Of a stretch of DNA of 64,000 nt, positions 8,150 to 15,919 are shown in pieces. Every line of letters starts with the position of its first letter. Position 1 is the first letter of the stretch. The stretch comes from DAOUJW01 sp034421015 (lineage in GTDB: Bacteria; Chloroflexota; Dehalococcoidia; Lucifugimonadales; UBA2985), in contig DAOUKT010000033.1 of the NCBI GenBank assembly GCA_034421015.1, forward strand, positions 1 through 64,000, read 5' to 3'. The notes beneath the pieces are model-generated. The model made no database searches. It saw only the letters and a list, made by a program, of their open reading frames with translations, and was not told where the DNA came from. Made by a program: the position numbers and the translations under genes.

Positions 8150-8842
8150 ATGGCGCAGGTAATTGGCTCTGATCCCTACCTCTGGCCCTATGATGGAAAC
8201 ATCGATCCCGCGAAGACGGCGCTGCTGCTTATTGACTGGCAGCACGACTTCTGCGGTCCCGGCGGATACGTTGACACCATGGGCTACGACATAAACGCGA
8301 CTCGCCGCGGCGTTGCTCCGACCCAGAAGGTGCTGGAGGCCTGCCGCGCTGCGCAGGGCTTCACCATAATCCACACGCGGGAGGGCCACAAGCCTGACCT
8401 CTCCGACTGCCCGCCCAACAAGCTCTGGCGGTCCAAGCAGATTGGCGCAGGTATCGGCGACCCGGGCCCGTGTGGTCGTATCCTGATAAGAGGTGAAGAG
8501 GGCTGGGAGATCATCGAAGAGCTTGCCCCTGGGTCGGGAGAGATGGTCATCGACAAGCCCACCAAGGGCGCATTCACCGCAACGGACCTGGACCTGGTGC
8601 TGCGGAACCGCGGCATTACACACCTGGTGCTGACTGGAATCACCACCGACGTTTGCGTCCACACCACAATGCGGGAGGGGAATGACCGCGGTTACGAGTG
8701 TCTTCTTCTCTCCGATTGTACCGGCGCCACCGACGAAGGGAACTATGAATCAGCGTTGAAGATGATCAAAATGCAGGGCGGAGTCTTTGGCGCAGTAGCT
8801 GAATCAGGGCAGTTCCTGGCTGCCCTGGGCAAAGAGATATAG
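8150..8842 (+). CDS. biuH: biuret amidohydrolase-like cysteine hydrolase (isochorismatase fold)
   Basis: This 230-residue protein of the isochorismatase-like hydrolase family has the expected Asp-Lys-Cys triad: Asp29 in LLIDWQHDF, Lys136 in IDKPTKGAF, and Cys169 in GITTDVCVHTTMREGNDRGYECLLL. The segments DPYLWPYDG, CGPGGYVDTMGYD, IIHTREGHKPDLSDCPPNK, GAGIGDPGPCGRILIRGE and KMIKMQGGVFG closely resemble rhizobial biuret hydrolase BiuH as I remember it. BiuH turns biuret into allophanate and ammonia. The downstream amidase gene (10 bases away) could then act on the product. The ribosome site is GAAGGAGG. Related enzymes acting on other carbamoyl amides remain possible, so substrate confidence is lower than fold confidence. 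Confidence 0.85.
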   Translation: MAQVIGSDPYLWPYDGNIDPAKTALLLIDWQHDFCGPGGYVDTMGYDINATRRGVAPTQKVLEACRAAQGFTIIHTREGHKPDLSDCPPNKLWRSKQIGAGIGDPGPCGRILIRGEEGWEIIEELAPGSGEMVIDKPTKGAFTATDLDLVLRNRGITHLVLTGITTDVCVHTTMREGNDRGYECLLLSDCTGATDEGNYESALKMIKMQGGVFGAVAESGQFLAALGKEI

Positions 8843-8852
8843 GGGGCATCGT

Positions 8853-10358
8853 ATGTCCGCACGAGACGACTTTCAAGCTGCGCTTGCCGATCTTCAGGCC
8901 TATCAGGTCGATGGCCTCTCACGCCGGCCTGCGTTCATCTACTCCCTGGCGAGGAATGAGGACCCCAATCGCCGCGACGTGCGGGCCCTGCCGAGAATTA
9001 CGCCGGGCCCTGCTCCAAAGGGAACTCTGGCCGAAGCCGCAAGTCGAATGGCAGAGGGATCCATTTCTGCAACACATCTGGTATCGGAAGCTTTAGCCGC
9101 CATCGAATCCAGGGACAAGTCGCTAAACGCCTTCGTTCACGTCGCCCCTTCCGAGGCGCTGCTGGAGCAGGCAAGCGCCCTTGACCGGGAGAGGGAGAGA
9201 GGCGCGCTTCGAGGGCCTCTTCACGGCATTCCAGTTTCAATCAAGGACATTGTACATGTGAAGGGGATGCCCACCACGGCCAGCTCAAAGGTCCTGGAGG
9301 GGTACATGCCGGAGGATGACGGCACGCCGGTTCGGCTGCTCAAAGAGGCCGGGGCAATTGTGATGGGCAAGGTGCACACTCACGAATTCGCGCTGGGCGT
9401 GACCACCTCCCAAAGCCGCAACCCTTGGGATACAACCAGAGATCCCGGCGGTTCCAGCGGCGGCTCCGCCATATCCATCGCCACCGGTATGAGTATGCTG
9501 AGCCTTGGCTCCGACACAAGGGCGTCCATTCGCGTCCCTGCGGCGCTGTGCGGCATTGTGGGTTACAAGCCGACCTTCGGGCTGGTGTCCACGGACGGCA
9601 TTGTTACGCTCTCCTGGAGCATGGACCACGCCGGCCTTCAGGCCAAGACCGCCCAGGACGTTGCGTATATGATGAACGCGCTGCAGGGCGTTGATCCCAG
9701 GGATCCAGCGTCCTTGGACCGGCCCGGGGACGACTACACGGACTACCTTCACCGGGACGTGCGCGGGCTGAGGGTGGGTTTGGCAATCAATGGCCTGAAT
9801 GACGTCGACCCTGAAGTGCTTGCGGCTTTCAACAATACCGTGGAGACCCTCTCCTCATTGGGAGTGGAGGTGGTGGAAACCGACACGCCGTCGGCGGAGG
9901 ACTACCGCTTGGCCACGTCTCTCGGGCTCATTGTCAGTCGAAGTGAGGCCGCCGCCTACCATCGCTCATTCTCGGATGCAGGGTCTCAGTACACCCGTCC
10001 GGTCTTTGAGCAGCTGGACGAGGCGTCCAGGGTCAGGGCCATGGACTACATTAACGCTCAACGATTTCGCTCCGAATTTCAGGAGCGAATGCTGGCGCAT
10101 ATGGCGGGGTTTGACGCTCTCATCATGCCCACGACCAAAGTCGCGGCCCCAAAGCTGGAGGAGGCGGACTCCTACCTGATAATCCTCTCAACCAACTGCA
10201 TTCCCTGGAGCTTCATTGGAGTCCCGGCGATGTCAGTGCCCAGCGGGCTTACGCCGGGAGGACTGCCGGTTGGCGCCCAGTTTGTGGCCTCACCCTTTGA
10301 CGACGGTATCCTTTTTGCCCTGGCATCTGCGCTTGAGTCCCGGAGTGACGGTTCGTAG
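8853..10358 (+). CDS. amidase signature family hydrolase
   Basis: This 501-residue amidase has the Ser-cisSer-Lys triad: Lys131 in PVSIKD, Ser201 in GGSSGGSA, and the nucleophile Ser225 in GSDTRASIR. The spacings 70 and 24 are normal for the family. The usual TGGS around the nucleophile reads TRAS here, which is less common. The chain contains only the amidase domain, without the C-terminal extension of classical allophanate hydrolases (AtzF/DUR1,2). The position directly after the BiuH-like gene suggests it acts on allophanate or another small carbamoyl compound. AtzE-like or unrelated amide substrates fit equally well. Confidence 0.85.
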   Translation: MSARDDFQAALADLQAYQVDGLSRRPAFIYSLARNEDPNRRDVRALPRITPGPAPKGTLAEAASRMAEGSISATHLVSEALAAIESRDKSLNAFVHVAPSEALLEQASALDRERERGALRGPLHGIPVSIKDIVHVKGMPTTASSKVLEGYMPEDDGTPVRLLKEAGAIVMGKVHTHEFALGVTTSQSRNPWDTTRDPGGSSGGSAISIATGMSMLSLGSDTRASIRVPAALCGIVGYKPTFGLVSTDGIVTLSWSMDHAGLQAKTAQDVAYMMNALQGVDPRDPASLDRPGDDYTDYLHRDVRGLRVGLAINGLNDVDPEVLAAFNNTVETLSSLGVEVVETDTPSAEDYRLATSLGLIVSRSEAAAYHRSFSDAGSQYTRPVFEQLDEASRVRAMDYINAQRFRSEFQERMLAHMAGFDALIMPTTKVAAPKLEEADSYLIILSTNCIPWSFIGVPAMSVPSGLTPGGLPVGAQFVASPFDDGILFALASALESRSDGS

Positions 10359-10386
10359 GATTGTGAGGATCTGGAGGTACACTGGA

Positions 10387-11634
10387 ATGACCTTGGAAGA
10401 CAAGATAGAACGGGCAAACCGCGAGGCGGTTGACCGAATCAATCGGGCGGATCCGGTTCTGGTTGATGTTCGCCCTGCAGGTGACGTTGTGCCCGGGCTG
10501 ACCGACCGGATGGTACTGCACTCTGGACCTCCGGTCGACTGGGAGCACATGAGCGGAGCGCAGAAGGGCGCCTGCATCGCGATGGCGCTATTCGAAGGGT
10601 GGGCCTCCTCCAGGGAGGAGGCTGAGCAATTGCTGAACATCGGCGAAATTCGACTGGACTCCAACCATCACCATTCAGCCGTTGGCCCTATGGCAGGCAC
10701 CATCTCAAAATCCCTGCCTGTCTATGTCGTGGAGAACCGGGCCTTCGGGAACAGGGCCTACTGCCGGTTGGTGGAGGACAGGCAGCAGTTCGGCGCGTTC
10801 GATGAGAGGGCCATCAACGAGCTGTGTATGTGGAGAGAGATCTGGGCGCCCTCGATTGCCAGGGGCATCAGACACATGGGCGGCTTGAAGCTCAAACCGC
10901 TCACGGCAAAGGCGCTGCAGATGGGCGATGAGCTGCACAACCGGACCACTGCAGCGACTTCTATGTTTGCCAATGCGATTGTCCCACCCATGATAAAGGT
11001 GGGAGTGCCCAAGGACGACCTGTTCAGCACGTTGGATTTCTTGTCCAGCCACGAGCTGTCGTACATGGGGGTTGTGATGGCGTCTTGCAAAGCCGCGACT
11101 GATGCTGCGAATGGGATTCCATACTCCACGGTGGTGACGGCAATGTCGAGGAACGGTTACCAGGTCGGCATACAGGTCAGCGGCCTGGACTCCGAGTGGT
11201 TTGTTGCCCACGCCAAAGCGCTGGATGGGATTTTCCTGCCGGGATTTGGCCCAAGTGACGCCGGTCGGGATATGGGCGACTCCGCCATCATCGAAACTGT
11301 GGGCCTGGGCGGGTTTCTGCTGGCCAGCGCCCCGGCGATTCTCAGCCTGGTTGGCGGAACCCTTGAGGAAGCGATTAGCCACACCCAGTCCATGTACGAT
11401 ATCACCGTGGGCGAAAGCCCGGAGTTCCCGATACCGGCCCTCGGCAACAGAGGACCGGCGATGGGAATAGATATCCGGAAAGTCGTTCAAACGGGTATTC
11501 TCCCAGTGGTAGACACGGCTATAGCGCATAAAGAGCCGGGACATCCTATCATTGGCGGAGGAATCTCACGCCCGCCAATTGAATGCTTTCGTGATGCGCT
11601 ACGGGCGTTTGAAGAGAAGTACGGCGCCGGATAA
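10387..11634 (+). CDS. DUF1116 protein, AllG/YlbE-like (oxamate carbamoyltransferase-related)
   Basis: This 415-residue protein belongs to the DUF1116 family. I recognise GAQKGACIAMALFEGWA, LDSNHHHSAVGPMAGTIS, VEDRQQFGAFDERAI, GDELHNRTTAATSMFANAI and the C-terminal HKEPGHPIIGGG. In enterobacteria the family member YlbE (AllG) works with FdrA (AllF) and YlbF (AllH) as an oxamate carbamoyltransferase in allantoin use. No FdrA or YlbF gene lies next to it here. The start is ATG at 10387, 28 bases after the amidase stop, with GGAGGT eight bases ahead. The longer frame back to 10216 overlaps the amidase and is not credible. Its presence after BiuH-like and amidase genes points to carbamoyl-nitrogen chemistry, but the reaction is not established. 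Confidence 0.82.
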   Translation: MTLEDKIERANREAVDRINRADPVLVDVRPAGDVVPGLTDRMVLHSGPPVDWEHMSGAQKGACIAMALFEGWASSREEAEQLLNIGEIRLDSNHHHSAVGPMAGTISKSLPVYVVENRAFGNRAYCRLVEDRQQFGAFDERAINELCMWREIWAPSIARGIRHMGGLKLKPLTAKALQMGDELHNRTTAATSMFANAIVPPMIKVGVPKDDLFSTLDFLSSHELSYMGVVMASCKAATDAANGIPYSTVVTAMSRNGYQVGIQVSGLDSEWFVAHAKALDGIFLPGFGPSDAGRDMGDSAIIETVGLGGFLLASAPAILSLVGGTLEEAISHTQSMYDITVGESPEFPIPALGNRGPAMGIDIRKVVQTGILPVVDTAIAHKEPGHPIIGGGISRPPIECFRDALRAFEEKYGAG

Positions 11635-12005
11635 CAAGTAATCTTGCTGAATTGGTTCGGCAGCGCTCTGGCACAGGGCCAGAGTCATGCTGGACGAGTG
11701 TGGCCCTACCCGCCGAGTGAACCTCGAATACCGACTGATGAGAGAAACGTCTCTCGTCTATCGGGTCTTCCTGTCCTCTGGCTGTGAGGGTTTAATCAAG
11801 TAGCCTGGCTCACAGAGCCACCGCCAGTTGAAACATGGTACTGCTTTCAGTCAGCCCTAGCCCACCAATCTTGATAAAATCAAGAACATTCGCGCTCAGG
11901 TTCAGTTTGGTTCTGTGACCCGGTTCCGCTACCAGGCCGTTTTGCGGGGCTCCTGCGAGTGGTAGTCCCTGAGAGACTGGCGGAGACTAGGGGACTGGCT
12001 GATCC
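11635..12005. other. intergenic region with hairpins at the end of the transporter operon
   Basis: No gene is visible in these 371 bases. GATGAGAGA (11737-11745) and TCTCTCGTC (11750-11758) form a 9-bp stem (one G-T pair) with loop AACG, a candidate terminator without a T-run. At the far end GACTAGGG (11985-11992) pairs with CCCTAGTC (12004-12011) and overlaps the stop codon of the converging DUF427 gene. Confidence 0.45.
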
Positions 12006-12803
12006 CTAGTCCCAGCGGCTCTCTGGCCTTGGCTCAAGTATGCCGTCGACGTAGACGTCGGCTTTGCCCTGTGGGAAGCAGACGTATCCGGCTATCTTGC
12101 CCACTTCCGGCGCTGGGTCGGGATATGTCCATGCTACGTCCTCAAAAGTCTCTCCGCCGGCGTCTGCGTGGAAGTAGCCTGCCTGACCCTTGTAGGGTGA
12201 GCCAATAACGCGCTCGCTGGCCCGCAGCAACTCCTGTCGCACGTCCGCGCTGGGGATATAGAAGCGGTGCGGCAGTCCGGTTTCCAGTAGCAGTATGGGT
12301 CTTTCCGTATCCGCCACCGTCACCCCGTTCAGCTCCACGCGCACGTGTCGGGAGCTTGCCAGACAGTCCACACGGGTATACGGGTCCTTGGGACCGACGA
12401 AGACCTCTTCATCCTCTTCAAACCACCGGTCCATCCTGTTCCAGTAGAAGGCCACGTGGCCGCGGACGTCCACGCCGCCGTCCAGCGGCTCGGGGTAGCA
12501 CCAGACGGCGTTGTCCTCCACGCGATCGCCAACCCTGACGCTCCAATACTGAGCGTCTCCCTTGATGGGTCAACGGGTGGAGTGATCGGTCTTCTCCATC
12601 AGGTCCATTCGCACGTCGGCCATTGGGAAGTAGTAGACCGGCTGGTGTCGAGTCTCGTACATGATCAGGGTATTGGTAGAGTCGGCGATGGTCTCGTCGC
12701 CGAACGTGACCCTGATTCGCTTTGGCGTGGGCTCCAGGGCAGCGAGGTGGTCTCCTATTCCCTTGGCGGCGCCGAACTCATACGCTCTGTAAAACTGTGT
12801 CAT
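12006..12803 (-). CDS. two-domain DUF427 protein with in-frame TGA, candidate selenoprotein (Sec78)
   Basis: One frame runs from ATG at 12803 to TAG at 12008-12006, interrupted only by TGA at 12572-12570 (codon 78). Both sides are DUF427 (NTP_transf_9, a beta-rich domain of unknown role): domain 1 about residues 15-100 with YYFPMADVRMDL then DHSTR-U-PIKGDAQYW; domain 2 about 155-250 with FYIPSADVRQEL then VIGSPYKGQAGYF. In the family the residue before P-x-K-G is commonly Cys (recalled), so TGA falls on a Cys position; domain 2 has Ser there. Twelve bases after TGA lies a perfect 7-bp hairpin with GU in its loop, placed like a bacterial SECIS. The neighbouring UGSC gene (15141-15680) implies the host makes selenocysteine. 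Read through, the product is 265 residues. It is divergent from trxB. The alternative is a nonsense mutation or base-calling error. Confidence 0.75.
12537..12557 (-). promoter_or_regulatory. SECIS-like hairpin downstream of the DUF427 TGA codon
   Basis: On the minus strand GACGCTC (12557-12551) and GAGCGTC (12543-12537) form a perfect 7-bp stem closing a 7-base loop AGTATTG. The stem starts 12 bases after the TGA, and the loop GU falls at +21/+22. In the UGSC gene 3 kb away the loop GU is at +20/+21. Bacterial SelB recognises a stem-loop with a GU in the apical loop at about this distance inside the coding sequence. Confidence 0.65.
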
Positions 12804-12989
12804 TGCTTGTCCCCCTTGAGCTGATCTCGCACTGAGCGTCGGGGCGATTATACTTGAGTCGATGTGGGCTTTCCAAGATGTGTTCGGGGTCAGGAGACGT
12901 TGAGCAAGGCCTGCCTTTCCTTGGAATGCTCTTCGGCCATTTCGGTGTAGAATGGTCGAGTAGAGGACTAGTGAGATTGGAGAGCCGAT

Positions 12990-13910
12990 ATGAGTGAAAT
13001 CCACGACGTAGCGGTCATTGGCGGCGGGACAACCGGGCTCAGCGCCTGTATCTACACCCTCCGATACGGCCTGAGCACCCTTCTGATTGAAGGGACTGGC
13101 CCGGGCGGGCAGATCATCAACGCCGATACCATCGAGAACTACCCGGGCTTCCCCCAGGGGGTCATGGGGCCTGACCTGGTATTCGCTCTCCAGGAACAGG
13201 CCTGGAACCTGGGAGTCAGGTATGAAATCGGCCAGGTGCAGGGGCTGGACGTCCAGGCTCAACCGATGATCGTTCGCACTGAGGGCGGCGAGTTCCCGGC
13301 CAGATCGGTCATCATTGCGACCGGCGGTGAGCGAAACAAACTGGACATACCGGGCGAGGACGTTTTCGAAGGACGCGGAGTTTCCACCTGCGCGACGTGC
13401 GACGGCTATTTCTTTGCAGACCGGCAGGTGGCCGTAATTGGCGGGGGCGATACTGCACTGGACGAGGCCCTCTATCTGACGAAGATGTGCAGCAAGGTTA
13501 CGCTGGTACACAGGCGGGACCAGCTCACGGCAAGCAGGGTTCTCCAGGACCGCGCCTTGCAGAACACCAAGCTGGACATCCTGTACAACACGGCGGTCCA
13601 GTCAATCTACGGGGACGAGGCGGTTCGAGGCGTGGTGGTGCGGGAGTCTGGCAGCGGTCAGGCGAGAGAGCTGCCGGTTGCCGGCGCCTTTATATGCGTC
13701 GGCTATCACCCCAACACTCGCCCGTTCCGGGACACAATTCCAATGGATGACGGAGGCCACATAAAGGTTGATCTCAGAATGGCCACGGAAGTGCCGGGCG
13801 TGTTTGCCGCGGGAGATTGCCGGTGGCATTCGGTTCGCCAGCTGGGCAGCGGCGCGGGCGACGGGATCACGGCCGCTCTTTCCGCATACGCTTATCTGAA
13901 TGGCGGCTGA
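12990..13910 (+). CDS. trxB: thioredoxin reductase-like FAD/NAD(P)H flavoprotein
   Basis: This 306-residue flavoprotein has the FAD-binding motif GGGTTGLSA near residue 11, the redox pair Cys134-Ala-Thr-Cys137-Asp (CATCDG), the NAD(P)-binding motif GGGDTALDEA near residue 152 and the C-terminal FAD contact VFAAGDCRW. Length and order match thioredoxin reductase. No thioredoxin gene is adjacent. It is instead the first gene of an operon with the DGLPVVPP protein and the UGSC selenoprotein, and lies divergent to the DUF427 candidate selenoprotein with 186 bases between them. A likely role is to reduce one of these selenoproteins or a partner. The start ATG follows GGAGAG. Confidence 0.9.
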   Translation: MSEIHDVAVIGGGTTGLSACIYTLRYGLSTLLIEGTGPGGQIINADTIENYPGFPQGVMGPDLVFALQEQAWNLGVRYEIGQVQGLDVQAQPMIVRTEGGEFPARSVIIATGGERNKLDIPGEDVFEGRGVSTCATCDGYFFADRQVAVIGGGDTALDEALYLTKMCSKVTLVHRRDQLTASRVLQDRALQNTKLDILYNTAVQSIYGDEAVRGVVVRESGSGQARELPVAGAFICVGYHPNTRPFRDTIPMDDGGHIKVDLRMATEVPGVFAAGDCRWHSVRQLGSGAGDGITAALSAYAYLNGG

Positions 13911-14022
13911 CTTACGGCCACCAGATGCCCTTGACACCTGTTCACCCTGGGCTATAATCAAGCCAGTCCAACCTTTCTTTTCTTTATGGAAACTCCTTCC
14001 CAATGGGGATGTGGAGGCGACA

Positions 14023-15075
14023 ATGACGCTTCAATCGGTCCAGTACGAAGTGGATAGCGTAGCGGACGCTATTGAGTTCTACTACGAAAAGGGTTGGACT
14101 GACGGCCTCCCCGTTGTGCCTCCAACGGAAGACAAAGTCTTGGCCTTTCTGGACGCGGCAGGCCTTGAGCCCGATGCCGTCGTAGGGGCCTACGAGACTC
14201 GCAAGCGCGTGGTGACGGCCGAAAAGGTCGCCATCAACTCCGTGATGGCCGGCTGCCTCCCGGAGTACTTCCCGGTGGTTCTGGCCATAATGGAGCAGAT
14301 ACTGGACACGCGCTTCAACCTCCACGTGCCCAACTCCACCACCGGAGGGGCGGCCATCGGCTTCATCGTGAACGGCCCCATCCGCGACAGGCTGGGGATG
14401 AACTACCGCGGCAACGTCCTGGGTCCGGGAAACCGGGCCAACTCCACCATCGGCCGGGCTGTCAGGCTCAGCCAGATCAACATCCTCGGCTCCCTGCCTG
14501 GCGCGGGTACCGAGGACCCCCTGGGACGCCCGGTATTCGACAGGGCGACCGTCGGACAGCCCGGGAAGTACGCCGGCTACCACATCGTAGAGAACGAGGA
14601 CGATTACCCGTCCCTGCTCCCGGTGCACGTTGAGCGTGGATTCAGCCGGGACCAGAGCGCCGTAACAGTGTTTTCCACCGGCGGCCACGTGCAGATATCC
14701 GCCCACTCGGAGGACTCTGCCCAGAAGATAGCAGACACCGTCGCCAGGCACCTCGTGGGCAGCGGCAGGCTGGTCGCATCCGGCGGCTTCTGCATCCTGG
14801 TGATTCCTGCTGAGAATGCGGGCTACCTGGTCAAGGACGGCTGGTCCAAGGCCGATTTCCGGCAGGCGGTGTTCGAAGGAACGAGGCGCACGGCTGAATC
14901 GCTCATAGCTCAGGGCTGGCCCGTGCGGGGAGGAGCGGCCGACGACCAGACGATGGCCGTCACCGGAAGCCCAGATGACATCCACGTCGTGACTGCGGGC
15001 GGCCCGGCCGGAGGTTTCATTCACTACATGCTGCCATACGGCGGCGCAGTCCTGACAAAAGAGGTCAGACCCTAG
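14023..15075 (+). CDS. DGLPVVPP-motif protein, partner of the UGSC selenoprotein (function unknown)
   Basis: This 350-residue soluble protein starts at ATG 14023, seven bases after GGAGG; the longer frame from 13900 overlaps trxB and has no ribosome site. The N-terminal motif GWTDGLPVVPPTEDKVLAF is one I associate with proteins encoded beside UGSC-family genes. Other recognisable stretches are VAINSVMAGCLPEYFPVVLA, HVPNSTTGGAAIGFIVNGP and RANSTIGRAVRL. I cannot assign a fold or reaction. Two Cys residues are seen (MAGCLPE, GFCILV) with no CxxC pair. It lies between trxB (112 bases) and the UGSC gene (65 bases) on the same strand, which suggests a three-part redox system. Confidence 0.75.
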   Translation: MTLQSVQYEVDSVADAIEFYYEKGWTDGLPVVPPTEDKVLAFLDAAGLEPDAVVGAYETRKRVVTAEKVAINSVMAGCLPEYFPVVLAIMEQILDTRFNLHVPNSTTGGAAIGFIVNGPIRDRLGMNYRGNVLGPGNRANSTIGRAVRLSQINILGSLPGAGTEDPLGRPVFDRATVGQPGKYAGYHIVENEDDYPSLLPVHVERGFSRDQSAVTVFSTGGHVQISAHSEDSAQKIADTVARHLVGSGRLVASGGFCILVIPAENAGYLVKDGWSKADFRQAVFEGTRRTAESLIAQGWPVRGGAADDQTMAVTGSPDDIHVVTAGGPAGGFIHYMLPYGGAVLTKEVRP

Positions 15076-15140
15076 GCGCGTGCGTTTCGCCTGATAATCG
15101 AGAGAGCCGGAGAAATCCAACGTAACGTAAGGAGGAGAAG

Positions 15141-15680
15141 ATGGTAGTAGCAGAGAGGCTGAGAGTTCTAGACCCCACGTCGGAGCCGGTGATTGAGGCC
15201 GGGTCCAGGGCTTCCAGGGTGGATACCCTCGACGGGAAGGTCCTGGGCCTCTTCAACAACCAGAAGCTCAACGCACCCCAGCTGCTTGAGATGGTTGGAG
15301 AGGTGCTCGGCGAGCGATACAACCTCAAGGGAATCGTCCGGGGGACATACAGTTCCAGCCAGCACCATTCATGGAGCGAGTGGCAGGAGAAGGGCGCGCC
15401 GGAGTGCGACGTCGTGATCCTGACCCACGGCGATTGAGGGTCGTGCAGTTCGAGCGGTCTGCTCAACAGCATAGAAATCGAGAAGCACGGCATTCCCGCA
15501 ATGCTCATTGCCACGGACGCCTTCATCACCACCTGCAAGGGCATGGCCCGGGTCGGTGGCATCCCTGACATGGACTTCGCCGTGGTGCCCCACCCGGTGG
15601 GGAGCCTGCCGCCTGAGATTCTCATGGAACGGGCAAAGTCAGCCGCTGACCAGTTTGTGAGCATCATCAGCGAGGGTTAG
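15141..15680 (+). CDS. UGSC-family selenoprotein, Sec99 encoded by in-frame TGA
   Basis: The frame opens at ATG 15141 behind AAGGAGGAG and would stop at TGA 15435-15437. It continues without another stop to TAG 15678-15680, giving 179 residues. Around the TGA the product reads VILTHGD-U-GSCSSSGLLN, the U-G-S-C signature that names the UGSC (seleno)protein family. U99 and C102 form a UxxC redox pair, suggesting a thiol or selenol redox role. Eighteen bases after TGA comes GGTCTGC in the loop of a bulged hairpin (15444-15471), the same spacing and loop as I recall for the E. coli fdhF SECIS. The rest (HGIPAMLIATDAF, VVPHPVGSLPPE) is uninterrupted and codon-like, so decay is unlikely. Gene callers that treat TGA as stop will truncate it at 98 residues. 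Confidence 0.93.
15444..15471 (+). promoter_or_regulatory. bacterial SECIS element of the UGSC gene
   Basis: From six bases after the TGA: TGC pairs with GCA (15444-46/15469-71), then an A-A mismatch, GTT pairs with AAC (15448-50/15465-67), C15451 bulges, and GAGC pairs with GCTC (15452-55/15461-64) around loop GGTCT (15456-60). The bulge below a short upper stem and the GGUCU loop reproduce the E. coli fdhF SECIS design from memory. Confidence 0.85.
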
Positions 15681-15724
15681 GGCCGGCTGGCCGCCCACCA
15701 GGGCGACTGAGCGAAAATCTTTGG

Positions 15725-15767
15725 GCCGGAGGTTGACGCCGATTCAGGGCGTCGGCCTCCGGCTTTT
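15725..15767 (+). terminator. rho-independent terminator of the trxB-UGSC operon
   Basis: GCCGGAGG..GACGCC and GGCGTC..CCTCCGGC (15725-15763) form a long GC-rich stem with one unpaired step, followed by TTTT. It lies 45 bases after the UGSC stop codon, which supports the extended reading through TGA. Confidence 0.8.
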
Positions 15768-15792
15768 GCATACGGTTGGACCCCTCTGGTGA

Positions 15793-15894
15793 CGCACGAC
15801 TTGCTCCAACTGGGGCGGTTTCCCCGGCTGCTTCGCCTACCCCGACGGCTATCTGTGGGAAATCGCCTGGAATCCCCACTTTTGGATAGAGTGA
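15793..15894 (+). pseudogene. glyoxalase/VOC-family C-terminal remnant
   Basis: A 33-codon open stretch ends in NWGGFPGCFAYPDG-YLWEIAWNPHF. This is the usual C-terminal strand pattern of VOC (glyoxalase/bleomycin resistance) proteins, with the metal-ligand Glu in LWE. Upstream it hits a stop (TGA 15790) and the terminator, and no N-terminal part or start is visible. It is most likely the tail of a deleted gene. Confidence 0.6.
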
Positions 15895-15919
15895 AAGTCC
15901 CGCTCAGAGGCGTCAGTCC

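Noticed and set aside
12006..12572. DUF427 as two independent genes split by a stop
   Set aside because: The halves are in the same frame with no ribosome site or ATG after the TGA, and the break lies inside domain 1, so a single read-through gene (or one nonsense mutation) is simpler.
12572..13511. Long minus-strand frame suggesting that the DUF427 N-terminal gene starts at 13511
   Set aside because: Upstream of 12803 it only mirrors trxB. DUF427-like sequence begins at the ATG at 12803.
15438..15680. UGSC gene as a truncated pseudogene
   Set aside because: The frame after TGA is open to a stop just before a terminator, carries the GSC family motif and has a matching SECIS hairpin.
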